Origin: Bradyrhizobium sp. in8p8
GTDB lineage: Bacteria; Pseudomonadota; Alphaproteobacteria; Rhizobiales; Xanthobacteraceae
Reading direction: 5' to 3'
Length of the DNA stretch: 64,000 nt
Assembly (NCBI RefSeq): GCF_000426845.1
Contig: NZ_AUGD01000006.1
Location: 124,001-188,000 of the forward strand
Shown here piece by piece: positions 18,969 to 27,166 of this stretch. Under the pieces are notes generated by a model, which made no database searches, was not told the origin of the DNA, and saw nothing but the letters and a program-made list of their open reading frames with translations. The translations under genes and the position numbers were made by a program. Every line of letters starts with the position of its first letter. The stretch's first letter is position 1.

Positions 18969-19256
18969 CAACGCCTCCTCATTCTTACTGGTTTTTCTAC
19001 TTGTGTCGGCTCGCGCCCTGTAAACCACCTCGGTCACGGGAGTACAAGGCGGCACTTCTTCTAGCACAGGAGGTCGGATTTTTCTTGCACCACGGCCGGT
19101 GGGGGGCACCCGGCGGCCTCGGACGCGCCTGCGAGGTAAGGATCGACGACGGGTCCGACCGGGACACGGGAAAAGCAGTCCCACGAAGCCGGGCCTGCCC
19201 CTCCGGCCAGAGCTTCTCATCCAGAACCTGCCAGGTGCCCAGCGATTCCCGGCTCA

Positions 19257-19560
19257 ACCCTCGCGGAGCGGAGGAAGATCAAAGTAGGCTTGATCCGGGG
19301 TACGGTCGTCAAGACTCGTGAGGTCGTTGTCCGTTGTAGAAGTCGAAACACCGACCAATCGAGCTTCGGGCGTCGCCGACGGTTTCGTAGGATCGCAGAT
19401 AGACTTCCTCGTATTTGACGCTGCGCCATAACCGCTCGACGAAAACGTTATCCCGCCACGCGCCTTTGCCACCGGCCGGATCGCCCGGCAGCGGAATTGT
19501 GGCTTCGGCCTCCAAGGGCACACGTTGCTTCCGCTGTCGGTGTTGAGGCAGAGTGTCCAC
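19257..19560 (-). pseudogene. IS3 family transposase (OrfB), C-terminal fragment, copy B
   Basis: Only the last part of an integrase-core transposase remains. WRDNVFVERLWRSVKYEEVY and YNGQRPHES are the DDE-domain end of IS3-type OrfB; the conserved glutamate lies in VERLWRSVKYEE. The closing residues SLDDRTPDQAYFDLPPLREG are in another frame, so a frameshift separates them. The 5' part breaks off near 19510. It is dead and shares its 3' end with the remnant at 15412-15498. Confidence 0.85.
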
Positions 19561-19571
19561 GAGAAATCAGA

Positions 19572-19772
19572 GGCTATCGCATTTGACTGGTGGCGGCTTG
19601 CGCGCATGCCTTGTCCTTCGAGGCGGCGCTCACGCGCCTCCTCAGGATGAGGCTCATCGGCGTCAGTGCTCGTTGAAACTGTTGCCGCGCACTCGGTCCT
19701 CAGCCTGAGGAGTCTGCCTGAAGCGGGCGTCCGAAGGATAGCCGCAAGGAAACGCTATCAAATGCGATAGCC
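19572..19772. repeat. 15-bp inverted repeat pair around extragenic repeats
   Basis: GGCTATCGCATTTGA at 19572 is matched exactly in inverted form by TCAAATGCGATAGCC ending at 19772. The right arm also sits inside its own dyad, GCTATC-AAATGC-GATAGC. Between the arms lies a composite palindromic repeat, including CCTTCGAGGCG and CCTCAGGATGAG, which is also seen near 38.9 kb. It looks like a small repeat element next to the dead IS, not a gene. Confidence 0.6.
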
Positions 19773-19795
19773 GGCGAAAGAACATGGAGATCAGC

Positions 19796-20485
19796 ATGGC
19801 ACTGCTCGGCAAGGCCGCCGTTGCGATGTGGTGGAGTGTTCGCGCCGAGCAGCGCGGCGAGTTCGGCGATTGGCATTCGCATGAACACTTCCCCGAGCGG
19901 ATGAGCATTCCCGGCTTCCGGCGGGGATCGCGCTGGAGCAGCACGACCGATGCCGAAGGCTTCTTCGTGCTCTACGAGCTCGAGCAATACGAAGTGCTCA
20001 CGTCGAAGGGATATCTGGACCGGCTCAATGCGCCGACACCGTGGTCGAGGAAGATGATGCCGCATCATCTCGGCATGGTGCGCAGCCAGTGCCGGATCGT
20101 GGCGAGCTTTGGCGGTGGGATCGCGGACTCGCTTGCCACCATCAGGCTCTCGCCGCGCGCGGGACTCGCGGCAGAGCTACAGGCACATCTCATCGATACG
20201 CTCGTCGCCCTCCCCTCGAAGCCGGGATTGACGGGCGCGCACCTTCTCCTCACCGACACGCCCAGGACGAGTGCGCCCACCACCGAGCAGCAGATCCGTG
20301 GCAACGATGATGCTGCGGACTGGATCGTGCTGCTGTCCGGGTACGATGCCGACGCAATCGAGGACGTGATCGCCGGCGGGCTCTCGCCGCCATCGCTTCA
20401 CACGGCCGGCGCTTGCGACAACTCCACAATTGGTCACTACAGGCTGGCATTCACGATGACGTCTCAGGATGCCGCAACCATCTAA
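19796..20485 (+). CDS. Conserved hypothetical protein (EthD/DUF4286-like ferredoxin fold?)
   Basis: A 229-residue soluble protein. It has two similar halves: an N-terminal half with FGDWHSHEHFPERMSIPGFR and FFVLYELEQYEVL, and a C-terminal half with LPSKPGLTGAHLLLTD and WIVLLSGYDADAIE. The HEHFPERMS...GFRRG...FVLYEL pattern is typical of dimeric alpha-beta barrel (EthD/DUF4286-type) proteins found in catabolic regions. Two ATGs are possible; the one at 19796 has GGAGA five bases before it. Function is unknown. Confidence 0.75.
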   Translation: MALLGKAAVAMWWSVRAEQRGEFGDWHSHEHFPERMSIPGFRRGSRWSSTTDAEGFFVLYELEQYEVLTSKGYLDRLNAPTPWSRKMMPHHLGMVRSQCRIVASFGGGIADSLATIRLSPRAGLAAELQAHLIDTLVALPSKPGLTGAHLLLTDTPRTSAPTTEQQIRGNDDAADWIVLLSGYDADAIEDVIAGGLSPPSLHTAGACDNSTIGHYRLAFTMTSQDAATI

Positions 20486-20711
20486 ACGCATTTTGCCGCG
20501 GCTCGTTCACCTCTCCCGCGAGCAAACAGGAGAAGGAGCACACCTCCGCCGTTGCAGCGACCAAGCGTCCCACTTTGCTTTGGTGAGCGCCAAACAAGGC
20601 GCGAAAAAAATCGGGCGCACCTGTCGGATCGGCCGCTTCTCCGTCGTCCTCGTGACATGAATGGGACATAGAGGCCAACTCGGGCCCGTCAATCACTCAA
20701 GGATAACAAAC

Positions 20712-21155
20712 ATGCCCAGCACTGTCCGCCTGCACCGCGTTTTCGCCACCAGCCCGGAGAAGGTCTATCGCGCGTTCCTCGAGGCCGACGCGATGGCGAA
20801 ATGGCTTCCGCCAAACGGCTTCACCTGCAGCGTGCACCACTTCGAGCCCAAGGTCGGAGGCACCTTCAAGATGTCGTTCCGGAATTTCACCACGGGCAAC
20901 AGCCATTCCTTTGGCGGCGAATATGTCGAGCTCGTGCCCGGCGAACGCATCCGCTACACAGACAAGTTCGACGATCCCAATCTGCCGGGCCTGATCGAGG
21001 TGACCGTGGTCCTGAAGAAGGTCTCGGTCGGCACCGAAATCGACATCACGCAGACCGGCATCCCGGATGTCATTCCGCCGGAGGCCTGCTATCTCGGCTG
21101 GCAGGAATCGCTGCGAAATCTGGCGAAGCTCGTCGAGCCTGAGATCAATCAATAG
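20712..21155 (+). CDS. SRPBCC (AHSA1/START-like) family protein
   Basis: A 147-residue protein of the AHSA1/SRPBCC helix-grip fold. It shows VFATSPEKVYRAFLEADAMAKWLPP at the N-terminus, then GGTFKMSFRNF and GGEYVELVPGERIRYTDKFDD, and ends in a long C-terminal helix with GWQESLRNLAKLVE. Members bind small hydrophobic ligands; a specific role is not known. AAGGA precedes the ATG. The gene appears monocistronic. Confidence 0.88.
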   Translation: MPSTVRLHRVFATSPEKVYRAFLEADAMAKWLPPNGFTCSVHHFEPKVGGTFKMSFRNFTTGNSHSFGGEYVELVPGERIRYTDKFDDPNLPGLIEVTVVLKKVSVGTEIDITQTGIPDVIPPEACYLGWQESLRNLAKLVEPEINQ

Positions 21156-21240
21156 GTGATCCGAGACGCGGGCCGTTCAGCCACCCGCCTGGGCCGACAA
21201 TCGCGTTTGAAGGCGATTTCTCCATGACCATCCCTGGGGA

Positions 21241-21300
21241 CGCCCGCCGTAGGCGGGCCCCTCTGGGCAAGGAGTGTGCGGCGGTCCGCGGCGGACCGCC
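21241..21300. repeat. Two adjacent GC-rich hairpins
   Basis: CGCCCGCC-GTA-GGCGGGC (about 21241-21258) and GGCGGTCCG-CG-GCGGACCGCC (about 21280-21300) lie in the leader before the serine hydrolase gene. The first resembles the palindromic core seen in other extragenic repeats of this window. Confidence 0.5.
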
Positions 21301-21388
21301 CCCGCCTGCGACAGACGCTCCCCGCAATTCGATGCCCCTTGTGCCGGTCGAGCGGACGGCTAAACTCGGATCGAACCAAGGGGGGTTG

Positions 21389-22672
21389 ATGAGACCATTC
21401 CAGACGTTGCGGATGCTTGCCTGTAGCGCGCTGCTCGTTGCGGCTACGGGTCCGGCCTGGGCCGAAGGGACTTTCGAGATTCCCGCCGGGGCCCGTTTCA
21501 ACAAGGACAAGCTGGCAAAAATCGACGAGTTTTTCCGCAACGAAGTGGCGACTGGGAAAATCCCCGGCGCGATCCTGCTCATCCAGCAGCATGGAAAGCC
21601 GGTTTATCACCAGGCCTTCGGCGTGCAGGACGTGGTGTCGAAGGCTCCGATTACCGACCACACCATCTTCCGCCTGTTTTCCATGACCAAGGCCATCACC
21701 AGCGTGGTCGCGGTGCAGATGCTGGATGAGGGAAAATTCTCCCTCGACGATCCCATCGCGAAATATATCCCATCGTTCGCGAACGTGAAGGTCGGCGTCG
21801 AGAAGCAAGCGAGCGACGGGACCAAGACGCTCGAGCTGGTGCCGCCGGAGCGTGCGCCGACTGTGCTCGACCTGATGCGCCATACTTCGGGCATCACCTA
21901 CGGCTTCTACGGCGACAGCCTCGTGCGCAAGGCCTACAGGGCGGCCGATATTTATGCCGGCGACTTCGACCTCGCCGAGTTCGCCGAGCGGATCGCAAAA
22001 TTGCCGCTGCACAATCAACCCGGCGCGCTCTGGCAGTATGGCCATTCCACCGACGTCCTGGCGCGGATCATGGAAATCGCAGCCGGCAAGTCCCTGATCG
22101 AGATCGAGAAGGACAAGCTGTTCGAACCGCTCGGGATGAAGGATACCGGCTTCCTCGTCACCGACCCCGACAAGCGGAAGTTGCTCGCCGAGCCGATGCC
22201 GAACGACAGCAATTTCCGGGTGGGCCGGGAGAACGACCCGACAAAGCCGAAGAAGATGATGTACGCCAGCGGCGGCATGGTCTCCACGATGGCCGACTAC
22301 GCTCGCTTCGCTCAGATGCTGCTCAATGGCGGCACATACGAGGGCAAGACCATTCTCAGTCCCAAGGCGTTCAAGCTGTTGACGACGGATTATGTCGGGC
22401 CGGATTCGGGCGTCGAGCGGGACTTCTTCTATTTTCCGGGCGACGGCTTCGGCTTCGGGCTGGGGCTCGCCGTCCGCACCGATCCGGGCAACGCCAAACC
22501 GCCGCCGCCGGGCAATCTCGGCGAGTTGAAATGGGACGGCGCCAGCGGCTGTTATTTCGTGATCGACCGCAAGCAGGACATGTTCTTCATTTTGCTCCAG
22601 CAGACCCCCTCGGAGCGCCAGCGCATCCAGAAAACCGTGAAGCAGCTGATCTACGAGGCCATGGAGAATTGA
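21389..22672 (+). CDS. Serine hydrolase, class C beta-lactamase-like
   Basis: A 427-residue exported protein with a signal peptide ending PAWA-E at about residue 26. The beta-lactamase/DD-peptidase fold is shown by the SxxK nucleophile motif FSMTKAI (Ser98, Lys101) and YGHS (Tyr217) in place of YxN; the third (K/H)xG-type element may be LKWDGASG near the C-terminus. Such proteins are usually esterases or peptidases, not resistance enzymes. The true start at 21389 follows an AAGGGGGG tract; the longer frame upstream runs through the hairpins and is not coding. Confidence 0.88.
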   Translation: MRPFQTLRMLACSALLVAATGPAWAEGTFEIPAGARFNKDKLAKIDEFFRNEVATGKIPGAILLIQQHGKPVYHQAFGVQDVVSKAPITDHTIFRLFSMTKAITSVVAVQMLDEGKFSLDDPIAKYIPSFANVKVGVEKQASDGTKTLELVPPERAPTVLDLMRHTSGITYGFYGDSLVRKAYRAADIYAGDFDLAEFAERIAKLPLHNQPGALWQYGHSTDVLARIMEIAAGKSLIEIEKDKLFEPLGMKDTGFLVTDPDKRKLLAEPMPNDSNFRVGRENDPTKPKKMMYASGGMVSTMADYARFAQMLLNGGTYEGKTILSPKAFKLLTTDYVGPDSGVERDFFYFPGDGFGFGLGLAVRTDPGNAKPPPPGNLGELKWDGASGCYFVIDRKQDMFFILLQQTPSERQRIQKTVKQLIYEAMEN

Positions 22673-22797
22673 GGGCGCCACGCCAGCGAGCGAATGCGCA
22701 AGGTGTGCGCGCTTCGGCTCTGGCTGCGCCCTTGATATGCTGTCAACGAACAAAGTGGCCGGACGCGGGAGTCTTCCCAGCCGGCATCGGAGGCGAG

Positions 22798-23247
22798 ATG
22801 ATGAGATCTGCTGTCGAATGGTTGATCATTACCGGTCTTGCCGTCGGTTTCGCTGCTTCCGCTCAGGCCGAAGAAGTCGACATCGGCAAGGCGGAGTTCC
22901 AGTCTTCGTGCGCCAGTTGTCACGGCGCCGACGCGAAGGGGAAAGGACCGGTCAGCAGTCAGCTCAAGACGCCGGCTTCGGACTTGACCCTGCTGGCCAA
23001 GAACAACAACGGGGTGTTTCCTGCCAACGCCGTCTATGAGATCATCTATGGATCGAAATCAGTTCCGGCTCACGGCTCGCGCGAAATGCCGATCTGGGGC
23101 GAACGGTTCAACCCGATCGTCAGCCTGCCTCACGCCGTCGATCCCTCCTATTGGCAAAAGGCCGGCCCGCAGCAGAGCCCGGAAGTCGTGGTGCGCACTC
23201 GCATCCTCGCGGTGATCGATTACCTGAACCGAATTCAGCAGAAGTAG
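22798..23247 (+). CDS. Class I c-type cytochrome, exported
   Basis: A 149-residue periplasmic cytochrome. The signal peptide ends at SAQA-E (residue 24). Heme attachment is CASCH at residues 38-42, and the axial methionine is probably in REMPIWG at about residue 100. CGGAGGCGAG precedes two ATGs (22798 and 22801). It is a single-heme electron carrier; the partner is unknown. Maturation would rely on the Ccm system encoded later in this window. Confidence 0.9.
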   Translation: MMRSAVEWLIITGLAVGFAASAQAEEVDIGKAEFQSSCASCHGADAKGKGPVSSQLKTPASDLTLLAKNNNGVFPANAVYEIIYGSKSVPAHGSREMPIWGERFNPIVSLPHAVDPSYWQKAGPQQSPEVVVRTRILAVIDYLNRIQQK

Positions 23248-23292
23248 CGATAGAACAGCGTCACCGCTTCTCGCCTGCTGCGCGGCCGCCGC

Positions 23293-24597
23293 CTAACTTG
23301 CCGTCCAGCGGTCCGGGTCGGGACTATGCCCGATCAATGCGAGGCCGTAGGCGATCGACTCGAACTGGTCGCCCGACATCAGCCGCTCGTTGCCGAAGCG
23401 CTCGGCGAACAAGCGCCGTACGGCCGGCACAAAGGACGTGCCGCCGGTCAGGAACACTTTCTCGACGTCGCGCGCGGTGATGCCGGCCTCCGCCAGCACC
23501 TTGTCGACGGTGGCTCCCAGCCGGGCGATGTCGTCGCTAATCCAGGATTCGAACTGCTTCCGCGTGATGTCCGCGCCGATCTCGACGCCGCCGCCCTTGA
23601 AGCGGAAGTCCACCTCGTCCTGCGCCGACAGCGCGACCTTGGCGTCGGACACGGAACGGTAAAGCGCAAAGCCGAGGTCGAGATCGACGATGGTGATGAA
23701 ATCCTCGAGCAGCTCCGGCTTCAACGCGGTGCGCGCAAGCTCCCTCAGTTCGCGCAAATCGCCGTTGCTCTTCATCATCGCGAGCTGATGCCAACGCGCG
23801 AGGTTGGTGTAATGGCCACTGGGGACCGGGAGCACCTTGTCGAACGAGCGGAAGCTCGAGCCTTTGCCGAGGCGCGGCGAGACGATGTGGTCGACGATGC
23901 GATAGTCGAACGTGTCGCCGGCGATGCCGATGCCCGCATGCCCGAGCGGCTCGGCGCGAAGCCGACCTCCCGCGCGCGAGAAGCGCATCACGGAGAAATC
24001 GCTGGTGCCGCCGCCGAAATCGGCAACCAGCACGGTGGCATCGCGCTCGAGCCTTCGTGCGAACGAGAACGCCGCACCCACTGGCTCGTAGACATAGCGC
24101 GCGTGGCCGGCGCCCAGGCGCTCGAACGCGGCCCTGTAGCGCTGCATCGCAAGCGCCTCGTCGGGATTGCCACCGGCGAAGCGCACCGGACGGCCGACCG
24201 TGATGTTCGCGGCCTCGAAGCCGAACTTCTCCCCGCCATGGCGCGCCAGCGTGCGCAGGAACGCCGCCAGAATATCCTCGAACTTGTAGCGCTGCCGAAA
24301 CACCTGGGTGGTGTTGAAGCTGCTGCTCGCTGCGAACGTCTTGAACGACTGGAGAAAGCGGTAGACATGGCGCCCTTCCAGAAACTGCTCGATCGCCCAT
24401 GGGCCGCCCTCGGCCTGGGCCCCGGCGCCCGGCCGGTCCTCCCAGAAGCACAGCGCCGACACATAGACGCTGTGGCGCTGTCCGCCATGATCGAAACGGA
24501 TGGCCTCGACCCGACGATCGTCCGCCGCGAGCGCGACGACCGTATTGCTGGTCCCGAAATCGATGCCGATCGAGACGGCGGACGAGGCGCTCGACAT
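23293..24597 (-). CDS. Hsp70-family ATPase (YegD-like), no substrate domain
   Basis: A 434-residue protein that consists of the Hsp70/actin-type nucleotide-binding domain only. Phosphate 1 is IGIDFGTSNTVVAL, phosphate 2 is VADFGGGTSDFSVM, and the adenosine motif is VFLTGGTSFVPAVRR. The peptide-binding domain and lid of DnaK are absent, as in E. coli YegD, which has a similar length. Its role is unknown. It converges with the cytochrome c gene with 45 bases between. Confidence 0.9.
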   Translation of the reverse strand: MSSASSAVSIGIDFGTSNTVVALAADDRRVEAIRFDHGGQRHSVYVSALCFWEDRPGAGAQAEGGPWAIEQFLEGRHVYRFLQSFKTFAASSSFNTTQVFRQRYKFEDILAAFLRTLARHGGEKFGFEAANITVGRPVRFAGGNPDEALAMQRYRAAFERLGAGHARYVYEPVGAAFSFARRLERDATVLVADFGGGTSDFSVMRFSRAGGRLRAEPLGHAGIGIAGDTFDYRIVDHIVSPRLGKGSSFRSFDKVLPVPSGHYTNLARWHQLAMMKSNGDLRELRELARTALKPELLEDFITIVDLDLGFALYRSVSDAKVALSAQDEVDFRFKGGGVEIGADITRKQFESWISDDIARLGATVDKVLAEAGITARDVEKVFLTGGTSFVPAVRRLFAERFGNERLMSGDQFESIAYGLALIGHSPDPDRWTAS

Positions 24598-24942
24598 GAA
24601 CCACTCTGACGATTGGATTGGATAAGGGGGCGGACCACTAGCCGCTTTGCAGGATCATGCCAAGTCCGCCTGTTGCAGTGCGGCCGAGGCTCGACAGGCC
24701 ACCGGTGCGGCGTCGTTGGTCCGCCCATGCTCTCCGATAGACCGCGCACAGAAAAAACCGTACCGCCAACCCCACGCCGGCAACTTTATGTCGGAAACTC
24801 CCCTGCCAACCCAACATTATGCTGCAATGCGAGATGTCGCATGCTGCTATGCAAACAAGAATGTGGATATTGGCATCTGGTATACATAAACTGGCCTCTA
24901 GATGAGACGGCAAGGCTGACTGTCTCGAGAAAGGGATTTCCG
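24598..24942. other. Intergenic region with inverted repeat and operator
   Basis: About 345 bases between the divergent Hsp70-like gene and a 45-residue ORF. It contains a 10-bp inverted repeat (GGGCGGACCA at 24628 and TGGTCCGCCC at 24717) and, nearer the small ORF, the dyad listed next. No other gene was seen. Confidence 0.5.
24871..24887. promoter_or_regulatory. Putative GntR/FCD operator, site 3
   Basis: TGGCATCTGGTATACAT matches sites 1 and 2 through the left arm and centre (TGGCAT-N-TGGTAT) but has lost the outer two bases of the right arm. It ends 55 bases before the small ORF, the same spacing as at the GntR gene and oxlT. Confidence 0.6.
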
Positions 24943-25080
24943 ATGTCAAAGACCGCTTCCGCTGCGCTCGCCCCCTCCTCCTCGCTTTTCGCCCGCCTGG
25001 TGGCCGCGATCGACGGCCTCCTGATGGCCAGCGCCGAGATCTCGAACCGCAACGGCGACCTGCCGCGCTTTGGCCTGTAG
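24943..25080 (+). CDS. 45-residue protein of the oxalate regulon (unknown)
   Basis: A short ORF, MSKTASAALAPSSSLFAR through RNGDLPRFGL, with AAGGGA before the ATG. It has a putative operator 55 bases upstream and a strong terminator 58 bases downstream. The middle (LFARLVAAIDGLLMASAEI) can form one amphipathic helix; there is no signal peptide. This complete transcription-unit layout is the main support that it is real. It may be a small regulator or transporter accessory; no function is recognised. Confidence 0.6.
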   Translation: MSKTASAALAPSSSLFARLVAAIDGLLMASAEISNRNGDLPRFGL

Positions 25081-25138
25081 AATAGGCACTTCCAGTCCGG
25101 AGCGGGCTGGCGGATTCCCGCCGCGCACGGATCGACCC

Positions 25139-25168
25139 ATGGCCCCCAAGTCGGGGCCATTTTCTTTT
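25139..25168 (+). terminator. Rho-independent terminator after the 45-residue ORF
   Basis: An eight-base stem (ATGGCCCC with GGGGCCAT), a six-base loop, then TTTCTTTT. Confidence 0.9.
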
Positions 25169-25537
25169 GGGAAGCCCGCTGAACCGACCGCAAGTGCGAC
25201 AATTTGCCCACCAATGCGCCCGGCGATCCGATTGTGAGCCTGCTGGCATCTCGCATACCATTCGACAAAGAAGAAGGATTGCCAGCTCACAAAGCGGGAA
25301 GGCGGGGAAAGGTATCGAGGGCACAGCGACGGCCGAGAGTGCACGTCTTCCGAGCAACCTTGGCAGAGCCTTGTCCGAAAGAAGTGGATGCCGCACGTTG
25401 TCCCTGCCCATAGAGTTTCTAGCGGGACTGCCGTGGGAGAATCGACCACACGGTGACTCCGGGCATGTGACTTGAGATGGGCTAACGCAAGCCGACAAAG
25501 AGCGGCTGCGTCGAGGGTTCGACAGGGAGAGAAACAG
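25169..25537. other. Leader of the second tctCBA operon
   Basis: About 370 bases between the terminator and tctC. It carries operator site 4 near its start; the remaining 277 bases to the start codon show no gene and would be an unusually long 5' leader if the promoter is at the operator. Confidence 0.5.
25244..25260. promoter_or_regulatory. Putative GntR/FCD operator, site 4
   Basis: TGGCATCTCGCATACCA, a full match to TGGCAT-N5-ATRCCA. It lies 277 bases before the tctC start, with no gene between. Confidence 0.68.
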
Positions 25538-26545
25538 ATGAAGCCGTTCGTTCTGAATGTCGCTTTGGCGGCAATCGCGATGTCATGCGTTGGCAGTACC
25601 GCAAGCCACGCAGCCTGGGAGCCCGTCCGTCCGGTCGAGTTCATCGTGCCCGCGGGCACCGGCGGCGGCGCCGATCAGATGGCACGCACCATCCAGGGCA
25701 TCGTCACCAAGCACAATCTGATGAAGCAGCCGCTGGTCGTCATCAACAAGGCCGGCGGGGCGGGCGGCGAAGGTTTCCTCGACGTGAAGACGTCGTCAGG
25801 CAATCCTCACAAGATCATCATCACGCTGTCGAACCTGTTCACCACGCCGCTGGCGACGGGAATTCCGTTCAACTGGAAGGATCTGACGCCGGTGGCGATG
25901 CTGGCGCTCGACGAATTCGTGCTCTGGGTGAATGCCGAGAAGCCGTACAAGACGGTGAAGGATTACGTCGACGCTGCGAAGCAGGCACCAAGCGGCTCAT
26001 TCAAGATGGGCGGCACCGGCTCCAAGCAGGAAGACCAGATCATCACGGTCGGCATCGAGAAGGCGATCGAGGCGAAGTTCACCTACATTCCTTACAAGGG
26101 CGGCGGCGAAGTCGCCGTCCAGCTCGTGGGCAATCACGTCGATTCCACCGTCAACAATCCGATCGAGGCGGTCGCGCAATGGCGCGGCGGCAAGCTCCGT
26201 CCGCTCTGCGTGTTCGACGCCCAGCCAATGGCCTATGACGAGCCGATCGCCGACGGCAAGGCCTGGAAGGATGTTCCGACCTGCAAATCGCAGGGCCTTG
26301 CGATGGAATATCTCATGCTGCGCGGCGTCTTCATGTCGCCCAAGGCGACGAAGGATCAGGTCGAATATTATGTCGAACTGTTCAAGAAAGTCCGCGCCAC
26401 GCCGGAATGGCAGGATTTCATGAAAAACGGCGCCTTCAACACGACCTTCCTGACAGGCGCCGACTACGCCAAGTGGGTCGCGGCGGAGGAGAAGCGCCAC
26501 GAAGGCCTGATGAAGGATGCAGGCTTCCTCGCATCGGGAAATTGA
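25538..26545 (+). CDS. tctC: Tripartite tricarboxylate transporter substrate-binding protein TctC (copy 2)
   Basis: A 335-residue periplasmic binding protein with a signal peptide ending ASHAAW. The ligand loop FIVPAGTGGGADQMARTI and INKAGGAGGEGFLDV are the Bug/TctC fingerprints, and FTYIPYKGGGEVAVQLVGNHV marks domain 2. AGGGAGAG precedes the ATG at 25538. It is first of a tctCBA operon preceded by a member of the shared dyad set and followed by oxlT, so its ligand may be oxalate or a related dicarboxylate. This is inference from context, as the binding residues do not tell the ligand. Confidence 0.92.
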   Translation: MKPFVLNVALAAIAMSCVGSTASHAAWEPVRPVEFIVPAGTGGGADQMARTIQGIVTKHNLMKQPLVVINKAGGAGGEGFLDVKTSSGNPHKIIITLSNLFTTPLATGIPFNWKDLTPVAMLALDEFVLWVNAEKPYKTVKDYVDAAKQAPSGSFKMGGTGSKQEDQIITVGIEKAIEAKFTYIPYKGGGEVAVQLVGNHVDSTVNNPIEAVAQWRGGKLRPLCVFDAQPMAYDEPIADGKAWKDVPTCKSQGLAMEYLMLRGVFMSPKATKDQVEYYVELFKKVRATPEWQDFMKNGAFNTTFLTGADYAKWVAAEEKRHEGLMKDAGFLASGN

Positions 26546-26631
26546 GCCGCGACGTCGACGACGGCTGAAGACGCTGGTCGTCCTCCCGTCGGCCGTGACC
26601 GCGCACCATCGCCATTCCGCCTGGAGATCCC

Positions 26632-27123
26632 ATGACTGAACGATCCGAATCTGGCCCGGCGCACAAAACGCTGGAAATCGGGATGGCGCTGCTGATCGGT
26701 GTCTTCGGCCTCGTCGTGATCTTCGGCAGCGTGAAGGCCGGCATCAGCTGGGGCGCGGAGGGCCCGCGTGCCGGCTTCTTCCCCTTCTATGTCGGTGCCA
26801 CCATCGTCGTCGCAAGCGCCATCAACCTCTGGCATGCGCAGCGCGACGACGACGGCCGACTGTTCGCCGAATGGGGACAGCTGCGCCAGGTCATGAGCGT
26901 CGTCGTGCCGACCGCGATCTATGTCGGCTCGATGCCGTTCATCGGCCTCTACGTCGCCTCGACGGTCTTTATCGCCTGGTTCATGCGCTGGCTCGGCGGC
27001 TATCGCTGGCTGACGACCGTCGCGGTCGCGATCGGGATGCCGGTGTTGACCTATCTCGTGTTCGAGCGCTGGTTCCTGGTCCCGCTGCCCAAGGGCCCAT
27101 TCGAGGAATGGCTCGGTCTGTAA
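26632..27123 (+). CDS. tctB: Tripartite tricarboxylate transporter, small permease TctB (copy 2)
   Basis: A 163-residue membrane protein with four helices. Helix 1 is around MALLIGVFGLVVIFGSVKAG, then the typical TctB segment GPRAGFFPFYVGATIVVAS, and a C-terminal pair ending GPFEEWLGL. It lies between tctC and tctA in the usual order, 86 bases after tctC and 43 before tctA. Confidence 0.9.
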   Translation: MTERSESGPAHKTLEIGMALLIGVFGLVVIFGSVKAGISWGAEGPRAGFFPFYVGATIVVASAINLWHAQRDDDGRLFAEWGQLRQVMSVVVPTAIYVGSMPFIGLYVASTVFIAWFMRWLGGYRWLTTVAVAIGMPVLTYLVFERWFLVPLPKGPFEEWLGL

Positions 27124-27166
27124 GAGCTGCGCCGCATCTTTCGTTACCGCTGCAGGACATATCGAC

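Noticed and set aside
21389..22672. The serine hydrolase as a resistance beta-lactamase
   Set aside because: The motifs fit the broad esterase/DD-peptidase-like class (SMTK, YGHS), which is common in soil bacteria, and there is no AmpR-type regulator beside it.
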